Part shown: one piece after another, positions 1 to 5,074 of the stretch
Layout of the letters: the number at the start of each line of letters is the position of its first letter
Position numbering within the stretch: position 1 is the first letter of the stretch
Assembly: GCA_900554465.1 (NCBI GenBank)
Contig: USHF01000058.1
Span: 1 to 8,409, forward strand
DNA from: an uncultured Collinsella sp.
GTDB lineage: Bacteria; Actinomycetota; Coriobacteriia; Coriobacteriales; Coriobacteriaceae
Direction of reading: 5' to 3'
Length of the DNA stretch: 8,409 bases
Made by a program: the position numbers and the translations under genes
The notes under the pieces: model-generated
What the model was told of the DNA's origin: nothing
The model's input: the letters and a program-made list of their open reading frames with translations, nothing else
Database searches by the model: none

Positions 1-48
1 CGAGATCTGCGCATGTCTCGTGGGCTCGGAGATGTGTATAAGAGACAG
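1..48 (+). other. Illumina Nextera adapter with i7 index (artefact)
   Basis: This is not genomic DNA. Bases 1-6 (CGAGAT) match the end of the P7 primer. Bases 7-14 (CTGCGCAT) sit where the i7 index belongs; the reverse complement ATGCGCAG is, from memory, Nextera XT index N722. Bases 15-29 (GTCTCGTGGGCTCGG) are the Read 2 adapter. Bases 30-48 (AGATGTGTATAAGAGACAG) are the Tn5 mosaic end. Genomic sequence starts at 49. Confidence 0.97.
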
Positions 49-161
49 CCGCTGAGCTCGCCTAAGAGTTTGCAGCTTCCGTGAGGGTCAAGTATTTACG
101 TAGACCTCATGGGAAACATACAGTTCTCCCTAACCTGGGGTAAACTGGCTGATGGTAATTT

Positions 162-191
162 TGGGATGCCGGTCTGGCGATCGGCATCCCA
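162..191 (+). promoter_or_regulatory. Stem-loop upstream of oppB (attenuator or terminator-like)
   Basis: The arm GGGATGCCG (163-171) pairs perfectly with CGGCATCCC (182-190) around a 10-nt loop; T162-A191 adds a tenth pair. Only a short T run (ATTT, 191-194) follows, so it is a weak terminator at best. In opp operons a hairpin between the binding-protein gene and the permease genes commonly stabilises the upstream mRNA or trims transcription, so that more binding protein than permease is made. The position just before oppB fits this, but the upstream gene is not in the window. The flank 49-161 holds no gene or convincing promoter that I can support. Confidence 0.6.
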
Positions 192-221
192 TTTAGGTTA
201 ATCCCTAGATAGGGGAGTGGT

Positions 222-1259
222 ATGGGTAAGTACATCGTTAAACGTGTGCTTCAGTTCATCCCGGTGTTTTTGGGCGTTACGCTGATTCTGTTCGCCCTCC
301 AGAATATCGTGCCGGGAGATCCGATCAAGCTGATCGGTGGAGACAAGGCTCTGTCCCCCGAGGTGGAGCTTCAGCTTCGCGTTCGCTATCACCTGGTCCA
401 GACGGACGATGACGGCAACGCGATCCTTGACGAGAACGGCGACCCCGTTCAAACGTCGCTCGTGGACCGTTACTTGTATTACATGAACGGCCTGCTTCAT
501 GGCGATCTGGGCAATTCGTATCAGCGCAAGCTGCCGGTTACGGAAATCTTTGCCCAGAAGTATCCGTATACGGTCAAACTTGCCGCGTGCGCCATCGTGC
601 TCGAGGCAATTATGGGTATCGGTGCGGGTATCATTTCGGCGGTAAAGCGTTATTCCTTCTGGGATATTTTGGTAACGCTCACCACGTCGATCCTCGTTGC
701 GGTCCCGGCCTTCTGGCTCGGTATGTTGCTGCAGCTGTTCTTTGGCGTCATCCTCAAGGACGCCACGGGCGGTGCAATCTCCATGCCGATCTCGGGTGCC
801 GGCGGTTCCAGCTCTCAGTATCAGGATTGGATGCACTATGTGCTTCCGACCATTACGCTGGCTTCGGTTTCGACCGCTTATGCTGCGCGCATTATGCGCT
901 CGCAGCTGCTTGACGTCATGAACCAGGATTACATCCGTACGGCAAAGGCCAAGGGTCTCTCCAATCGTGCGATCATCGTCAAGCATGCGCTTAAGAATGC
1001 ACTCATCCCCGTCGTTACCTATATTGGTGTCGACTTTGGCGGCATGCTTTCGGGCGCCATCCTGACCGAGACGGTCTTCAACTGGCCCGGTATCGGCTAT
1101 GAGGTCTATCGCGCCATTAGCATGCGTGACTGGCCCATCGTTATGGGCGGCGTTACGCTCATCGTTGTCGTCGTCATGGTGATCAACCTGCTCGTCGACA
1201 TTAGCTATGCATTCCTCGACCCGCGCATCCGCCTTGGCGGTCCGTCGGATAAGGCCTAA
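222..1259 (+). CDS. oppB: Peptide ABC transporter permease, OppB/DppB type
   Basis: Inner-membrane permease subunit that, with OppC, forms the channel of an oligo- or dipeptide importer. The 345-residue product begins with the family's typical KRVLQFIPVFLGV segment (TM1, about 8-29) followed by VPGDP. About five more hydrophobic segments follow, near 118-140, 146-178, 205-225, 262-290 and 308-332. The EAA coupling loop (AKAKGLSNRAIIVKHALKNA, starting at residue 241) contacts the ATPases, and the C-terminus has the usual DPRIR. The ATG has a strong Shine-Dalgarno AGGGGA (211-216). An acidic stretch (about 62-76, DDDGNAILDENGDP) lies in the large external loop after TM1 and looks like an insertion relative to short OppB proteins. 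The stop is 14 bases before oppC, so they form one operon. Dipeptide (Dpp) or other peptide specificity cannot be told from sequence. Confidence 0.95.
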   Translation: MGKYIVKRVLQFIPVFLGVTLILFALQNIVPGDPIKLIGGDKALSPEVELQLRVRYHLVQTDDDGNAILDENGDPVQTSLVDRYLYYMNGLLHGDLGNSYQRKLPVTEIFAQKYPYTVKLAACAIVLEAIMGIGAGIISAVKRYSFWDILVTLTTSILVAVPAFWLGMLLQLFFGVILKDATGGAISMPISGAGGSSSQYQDWMHYVLPTITLASVSTAYAARIMRSQLLDVMNQDYIRTAKAKGLSNRAIIVKHALKNALIPVVTYIGVDFGGMLSGAILTETVFNWPGIGYEVYRAISMRDWPIVMGGVTLIVVVVMVINLLVDISYAFLDPRIRLGGPSDKA

Positions 1260-1273
1260 GGGAGGTACGTCTC

Positions 1274-2209
1274 ATGCAGGAAACTGATTCTCAGTCTCAG
1301 GAGCAGGCTACCGCCACCAAGGTCGCATCTGCTCCCGCCAAGTCCCGCACGCTGTGGGGCGACGCTTTTAAGCGTCTTCGTAAGAACAAGCTCGCCGTTA
1401 TCGGTGTCTGCTGGATCATCATCGTCGTTGTGGTTGCCCTGACCGCAGATCTGTGGGCTAAGCCCTGGCTCGGTTCGCCGACGGCTTCCGATTCGACCAC
1501 CATGGCCGAGACATCGCTACTGGCTCCGTGTGCCGAGCACCCGTTTGGCACCGATGCCCTCGGTCGCGACATTCTCGTCCGCGTTATCTACGGTGCACGC
1601 GTTTCGCTTTCTGTCGGTATCATGGCCACCGCCATCTCCACATTGATCGGCCTGGTCATGGGCGCCCTGGCCGGTTTCTACGGCGGCATTTGGGATACGA
1701 TCATCATGCGCTGTGCGGACATCTTCCTGGCGTTCCCGTACGTGCTGTTCGTTGTCGCCATGATCGCCGTTATCGGCCGTGGTCTTCAGAACGTCTTTAT
1801 CGCCATCGGCATTCTTGGCTGGCCTTCGATTGCGCGCGTCTTCCGCTCTGCAATCTTGACGGTCAAGGAAAACGACTATGTTGATGCAGCGCGCGCGATG
1901 GGTGCATCTGATGCTCGTATCGTCGTGCGTCACATCTTCCCGAACTCCGTCGCCTCCATCGTGGTCTACGCGACCATGAACATTGGTGGCGCCATTCTGA
2001 CCGAGTCCGCTCTGTCCTTCCTCGGCATGGGCGTTATTCCGCCTACGCCTTCGTGGGGCTCCATGATTCAGGACGGTCAGCAGTATCTTCTGACCGCTCC
2101 CTGGATGATGATCATGCCCGGTCTGGCAATTCTCTCGACGGTGCTCGCCTTCACCCTGCTGGGTGACGGTCTGCGCGACGCCCTCGACGTCAAGATGAAG
2201 GACGCATAA
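1274..2209 (+). CDS. oppC: Peptide ABC transporter permease, OppC/DppC type
   Basis: Second permease subunit, partner of OppB in the membrane channel. It has 311 residues. A polar N-terminal tail rich in Q, S and A (1-39) precedes TM1 (about 40-61). The family hallmark HPFGTDALGRDILVRVIYGAR follows, then further hydrophobic helices. The EAA loop (AARAMGASDARIVVRHIFPN, starting at residue 205) docks on the ATPase subunits. The ending with LGDGLRDALD is typical for OppC/DppC. The start ATG is preceded by AAGGGAGG (1258-1265), an excellent ribosome binding site that overlaps the oppB stop codon region. oppD begins two bases after the stop, which supports tight translational coupling. Confidence 0.95.
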   Translation: MQETDSQSQEQATATKVASAPAKSRTLWGDAFKRLRKNKLAVIGVCWIIIVVVVALTADLWAKPWLGSPTASDSTTMAETSLLAPCAEHPFGTDALGRDILVRVIYGARVSLSVGIMATAISTLIGLVMGALAGFYGGIWDTIIMRCADIFLAFPYVLFVVAMIAVIGRGLQNVFIAIGILGWPSIARVFRSAILTVKENDYVDAARAMGASDARIVVRHIFPNSVASIVVYATMNIGGAILTESALSFLGMGVIPPTPSWGSMIQDGQQYLLTAPWMMIMPGLAILSTVLAFTLLGDGLRDALDVKMKDA

Positions 2210-2211
2210 GG

Positions 2212-3303
2212 ATGAAGAAGAACAAGAACTATGTGGACCTGAAGGACCAGCCGGTTCCTGAGGGCCAGCATCTGCTCGAGGTCGATGACCTTAAGATGTA
2301 TTTCCACACCGAGGATGGCGTTGTTCGCGCTGTCGACGGTGTCTCCTACACGCTCGATCGCGGCGAAACCCTGGGCGTCGTCGGTGAGTCCGGCTCCGGT
2401 AAGTCCGTGACCGCCATGACCATCATGGGCCTCATCTCGATGCCTCCGGGAAAGATCGAGGGCGGTGACGTTCGCTATCGCGGCCGCTCCATCCTCGAAA
2501 TGACCGAGGAAGAGATGCAGCACATTCGCGGCAACGATATCGCGATGATCTTCCAGGATCCTATGACCTCCTTGAACCCGGTCTATAAGATCGGCAGGCA
2601 GGTGGGCGAGGGTCTTCGTCTGCACCGTGGCTACTCCAAGCAGGAGGCGCTCAAGCGTGCCACCGAGCTTTTGGACCTCGTGGGTATCCCCGAGCCCGAG
2701 AAGCGCGTCAATGAGTATCCGCACCAGTTCTCTGGCGGTATGCGTCAGCGAGTCATGATTGCCATGGCCCTTGCCTGCGATCCCGATATTCTGATTGCCG
2801 ACGAGCCCACGACTGCCCTGGACGTTACCATCCAGGCTCAGATTATCGAGCTCATGCAGGAGATGCAGGAGAAGAACGGCAACGCCATCATCATGATTAC
2901 CCATGACCTGGGTGTTGTCGCCGATATGGCCGATAAGATCATGGTTATGTACGCCGGCCGCCCCGTTGAGTTCGGTACTGCTGAGGAAATCTTCTACGAG
3001 AGCCGCCACCCCTACACCTGGGGTCTTATCCGCTCCATCCCGGAGCAGGCAATCGAAGAGAAGAAGCCGCTGACGCCGATTCACGGCAACCCGCCTTCGC
3101 TCATGAACCTGCCTGAGGGCTGCGTCTTCTCTCCTCGTTGCCCCTACGCGACGGACAAGTGCCGCAAGCAGCGCCCTGAGCGCGTTGTCACCGAGTCCGG
3201 TCACTATTCTGCGTGCCACTATTCCGGTGACCCCGAGTTCCTCAAGAACGCTCCTGAGACGTCCCGTACGCGCAAGGATTCCAAGAAGGGAGGCGAGGCG
3301 TAA
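2212..3303 (+). CDS. oppD: Peptide ABC transporter ATP-binding protein, OppD/DppD type
   Basis: Cytoplasmic ATPase that pairs with OppF to power peptide uptake. All nucleotide-binding motifs are intact in the 363 residues: Walker A GESGSGKS (58-65), Q-loop Q115 in IFQDPMTSLNP, signature FSGGMRQR (173-180), Walker B ILIAD (193-197) with catalytic E198, D-loop around ALD204, and switch His231. The C-terminal oligopeptide/dipeptide extension (HPYTWGL, then GNPPS) carries cysteines 304, 310, 317 and 335. This CX5CX6C...C spacing matches the pattern linked to a [4Fe-4S] cluster in some Opp/Dpp ATPases; whether a cluster forms here is inference. GAAGGA (2197-2202) inside the oppC end serves as ribosome binding site. 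A lysine-rich tail ends directly at oppF. Confidence 0.96.
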   Translation: MKKNKNYVDLKDQPVPEGQHLLEVDDLKMYFHTEDGVVRAVDGVSYTLDRGETLGVVGESGSGKSVTAMTIMGLISMPPGKIEGGDVRYRGRSILEMTEEEMQHIRGNDIAMIFQDPMTSLNPVYKIGRQVGEGLRLHRGYSKQEALKRATELLDLVGIPEPEKRVNEYPHQFSGGMRQRVMIAMALACDPDILIADEPTTALDVTIQAQIIELMQEMQEKNGNAIIMITHDLGVVADMADKIMVMYAGRPVEFGTAEEIFYESRHPYTWGLIRSIPEQAIEEKKPLTPIHGNPPSLMNLPEGCVFSPRCPYATDKCRKQRPERVVTESGHYSACHYSGDPEFLKNAPETSRTRKDSKKGGEA

Positions 3304-4332
3304 ATGGCAGACAATAACGAGCGCACTCCACTGCTGAAGGTCGAGCACCTCTCCAAGGAGTTTCCCGCAGAGTCCGGCATGTTCGCCAAGCGTTTTTCCA
3401 AGCGCGTCGTCTCTGCTGTAAACGACATCTCTTTTGAGATTTATCCTGGCGAGACCTTTGGTCTGGTTGGCGAGTCTGGTTGCGGTAAATCCACCACGGG
3501 CCGCACTATCATGCGTCTGACCAAGCCGACCGCCGGCAAGGTGTTCTTCCAGGGCAAAGATGTTGCCGAGATGAGCAAGCATGAGATCAAGGACATGCGT
3601 CGTGAGATGCAGTTTATCTTCCAGGATCCTTATGCTTCGCTCAACCCTCGTATGACCATCGGTGAGATTGTCTCCGAGCCCATGACCATTCATGGTGTGG
3701 GTACCAAGGAGGAGCGCATTGAGCGCGTCCGTGAGCTTCTCGACGTCGTTGGACTGAACCCCGAGCACATCAACCGCTATCCGCATGAGTTCTCGGGCGG
3801 CCAGCGTCAGCGTGTCGGTATTGCCCGCGCTTTTGCGCTGAAGCCCAAGCTGATTATCTGTGACGAGCCGGTATCCGCTCTGGATGTGTCCATTCAGGCC
3901 CAGGTTCTGAACCTGCTCAAGGAACTGCAGGACAAGTTCGGTACCGCGTATCTGTTTATCGCACACGACCTGTCCGTCGTACAGCACATCTCCGATCGCG
4001 TTGCCGTTATGTATCTGGGTAAGATGGTCGAGGTTTCGGACTGGAAGACGCTCTATAGCGAGCCTCACCATCCGTACACGCAGTCGCTGCTGTCTGCCGT
4101 GCCGGTTCCCGATCCTGATATCCAGAAGACCCGCAAGCGCATCATCCTCGCTGGCGATCCGCCGTCGCCGCTGGATCCGCCGACCGGCTGCCGTTTCCAC
4201 ACGCGTTGCCCGATCGCGCAGGGTATCTGCTCCGAGAAGCTCCCCGAGTTTAAGGAAGTTGCACCGGGTCACTGCTGCGCCTGCCACTTCGCGGAGCCGT
4301 TCCCGATCAAGGAATCGCACATCGACCTGTAG
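3304..4332 (+). CDS. oppF: Peptide ABC transporter ATP-binding protein, OppF/DppF type
   Basis: Second ATPase of the importer, forming a heterodimer with OppD. The 342-residue protein has Walker A GESGCGKST (56-64), Q-loop Q107 in FIFQDPYASLNPR, signature FSGGQRQR (163-170), Walker B LIICD (183-187) with catalytic E188, ALD194, and switch His221. The C-terminal extension contains HHPYTQSLLSAVP and GDPPSP, followed by cysteines 296, 302, 309 and 327 in the same spacing as OppD. The ATG follows the oppD stop with no gap. The ribosome binding site AAGGGAGG (3286-3293) lies in the oppD end, so translation is probably coupled. It is the last gene of the operon: the terminator-bearing palindrome at 4349-4475 begins 16 bases after the stop. 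Confidence 0.96.
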   Translation: MADNNERTPLLKVEHLSKEFPAESGMFAKRFSKRVVSAVNDISFEIYPGETFGLVGESGCGKSTTGRTIMRLTKPTAGKVFFQGKDVAEMSKHEIKDMRREMQFIFQDPYASLNPRMTIGEIVSEPMTIHGVGTKEERIERVRELLDVVGLNPEHINRYPHEFSGGQRQRVGIARAFALKPKLIICDEPVSALDVSIQAQVLNLLKELQDKFGTAYLFIAHDLSVVQHISDRVAVMYLGKMVEVSDWKTLYSEPHHPYTQSLLSAVPVPDPDIQKTRKRIILAGDPPSPLDPPTGCRFHTRCPIAQGICSEKLPEFKEVAPGHCCACHFAEPFPIKESHIDL

Positions 4333-4348
4333 TTGTTTGTTCTCGTCC

Positions 4349-4475
4349 GGGCCCGCCCTGTTGTTACTTTTCAGAACGTCCTCGGACATGCAAGAAACCC
4401 CCGCTGCGCACTTCGTGCGGCGGGGGTTTCTTGCGTCCTGCGGAGTGTTCTGAAAAGTAACACCAGGGCGGGCCC
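4349..4475 (+). repeat. Long palindromic element, copy 1 (plus orientation)
   Basis: A 127-base near-perfect hairpin. Outer arms 4349-4377 and 4447-4475 are 29 nt each and pair at 28 of 29 positions; the one mismatch is T4361 opposite C4463. Inside come module GTCCTCGGACAT (4378-4389), a 15-bp middle stem (4390-4404 with 4420-4434), apex TGCGCACTTCGTGCG (4405-4419, itself folding as CGCAC-TTC-GTGCG), and module GTCCTGCGGAGT (4435-4446). GGAC of the left module can also pair with GTCC of the right one. The same layout occurs, reversed, at 4657-4781. I do not recognise the family. By size and habit it resembles intergenic palindromes such as ERIC, but the sequence is not ERIC. No protein gene overlaps it. 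Confidence 0.85.
4390..4434 (+). terminator. Probable terminator of the opp operon, possibly bidirectional
   Basis: The core of palindromic copy 1 acts as a classical terminator shape: a 15-bp stem with five consecutive C/G pairs, an apical CGCAC-TTC-GTGCG hairpin, and TTTCTT at the 3' side (4427-4432). The A-rich start (AAGAAA, 4392-4397) gives the same U-rich tail when read on the minus strand, so it could stop transcription from both sides. It sits about 58 bases after the oppF stop. Confidence 0.7.
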
Positions 4476-4656
4476 TACGTTAACTCGGCAAGGGGAGTGC
4501 GATTCCCTGATCGCTCGCTTAATCTGATAGGGAATTGTGTGAGGCCGGAGCCTTGGCTCCGGCCTCCCCATATAAGGGCTCGGCAAAGCAGAGCCACTAA
4601 ATTTGCATCAGCCCCCAGAACATGTTTGAGAACGGTGCATGGAGTGTGTGGCCGTA
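4476..4656. other. Gene-free spacer with several short hairpins
   Basis: No credible protein gene is seen in this spacer between the two long palindromes. The clearest structure is a perfect 11-bp GC-rich hairpin, GAGGCCGGAGC (4541-4551) with GCTCCGGCCTC (4556-4566), loop CTTG. It lacks a T run on either strand, so it is not a standard intrinsic terminator. Weaker inverted repeats are ATTCCCT/AGGGAAT (4502-4508, 4529-4535) and GGCTC/GAGCC (4577-4581, 4591-4595). The run of hairpins could belong to a small RNA, but no promoter is evident. Confidence 0.5.
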
Positions 4657-4781
4657 GGTCCCGTATCGGTGTTGCCTCCCGGCGCATTCCGCAGGGGGAG
4701 CGATATTTTGCAGCACGAAGTGCGTAGCAAAATATCGCTCATGCCCGAGGACGCGCCGGGAGGCAACACCGATACGGGACC
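4657..4781 (-). repeat. Long palindromic element, copy 2 (minus orientation)
   Basis: A 125-base hairpin with perfectly complementary 29-nt outer arms (4657-4685 and 4753-4781). Read on the minus strand it has module GTCCTCGGGCAT (4752-4741), a perfect 14-bp middle stem (4740-4727 with 4711-4698), apex TACGCACTTCGTGCT (4726-4712), and module CCCCTGCGGAAT (4697-4686). The modules match copy 1 at 11/12, 13/15 and 9/12 positions in the same order and spacing. A further CCGTA (4652-4656) can pair with TACGG (4787-4791) across a 5-nt bulge, possibly extending the stem. The middle stem is AT-rich near the apex, so this copy does not look like a terminator. The element ends 38 bases before the T/A palindrome of the tRNA-Leu promoter. 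Confidence 0.85.
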
Positions 4782-4819
4782 GGACATACGGATCTACCTG
4801 CGCATTTACAAATTCGTAA

Positions 4820-4868
4820 ACTTTTTTCAAAAAAGTGCTTGCGCAGTTCTCGAAACATAGGTTATTAT
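4820..4868 (+). promoter_or_regulatory. Promoter of tRNA-Leu with upstream T/A palindrome
   Basis: The perfect palindrome ACTTTTTT-C-AAAAAAGT (4820-4836) is followed after 2 nt by the -35 box TTGCGC (4839-4844), an 18-nt spacer and the -10 box TATTAT (4863-4868). Transcription would begin near 4875, leaving a leader of about 50 nt before the tRNA. The A/T tract immediately upstream of -35 is placed like an UP element. The same design recurs at 8294-8341. In the leader, GTTGAAC (4876-4882) can pair with GTTCAAC (4889-4895), competing with a CGCGGGTTC/GAACCGCG pairing (4884-4892 with 4901-4908). Confidence 0.75.
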
Positions 4869-4925
4869 CTTCCTCGTTGAACGCGCGGGTTCAACAAAGC
4901 GAACCGCGAATCAACAACATAGCAT

Positions 4926-5015
4926 GTCGGAGTGGCGGAATTGGCAGACGCGCTAGCTTGAGGTGCTAGTGACCGCTTTTTGGTCATGCGGGTTCAAGTC
5001 CCGCCTCCGACACCA
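4926..5015 (+). tRNA. tRNA-Leu (anticodon GAG)
   Basis: Full class II tRNA. Acceptor GTCGGAG (4926-4932) pairs with CTCCGAC (5005-5011), then discriminator A and an encoded CCA (5013-5015). The anticodon stem CTAGC/GCTAG (4953-4957, 4965-4969) encloses loop TTGAGGT with anticodon GAG at 4960-4962, reading CUC and CUU. A long variable arm (TGACC-GCTTTTT-GGTCA) and a T-arm with GGTTCAAGTCC are present, as expected for leucine. The conserved TGGCGGAATTGGCAGACGC D-arm region is typical of bacterial tRNA-Leu. It has its own promoter and terminator. Confidence 0.97.
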
Positions 5016-5026
5016 TCGCATTTGAG

Positions 5027-5048
5027 AAGCCTCTTCGGAGGCTTTTTT
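5027..5048 (+). terminator. Rho-independent terminator of tRNA-Leu
   Basis: AAGCCTC (5027-5033) pairs with GAGGCTT (5038-5044) around a stable TTCG tetraloop, followed by six T (5043-5048). It ends only 26 bases before the start codon of the phosphatase gene, and no separate promoter is visible in that gap. The downstream gene may therefore rely on read-through or on a promoter I cannot recognise. Confidence 0.92.
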
Positions 5049-5074
5049 GTTACCGATAGACGGTGAGGTTCACG

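Noticed and set aside
51..65. GCT GAG CTC GCC TAA as the last codons of an upstream binding protein
   Set aside because: Only four codons are available and other frames also stop nearby; there is not enough sequence to support a partial gene.
2077..4389. 770-codon open frame on the minus strand opposite oppD and oppF
   Set aside because: It mirrors two fully canonical ABC ATPase genes; the composition (R, D, L, H rich, no domain) is what antisense reading of GC-rich codons gives. A long antisense frame is a codon-bias effect.
4349..4475. Integron attC site
   Set aside because: attC sites also conserve structure over sequence, but no attC-type end motifs (GTTRRRY and its partner), integrase or cassette array is seen here, and the arms are far more perfectly paired.
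4349..4781. Transposon or IS pair flanking 4476-4656
   Set aside because: There is no transposase frame, no target duplication that I can find, and each palindrome is complete in itself; a non-autonomous mobile origin remains possible but is not shown.
4333..4860. Several overlapping 64-77 codon frames on both strands between oppF and tRNA-Leu
   Set aside because: They run through the palindromes and read them in both directions, giving arginine- and cysteine-rich products with no domain and no clear ribosome binding site; non-coding structure explains the region better.
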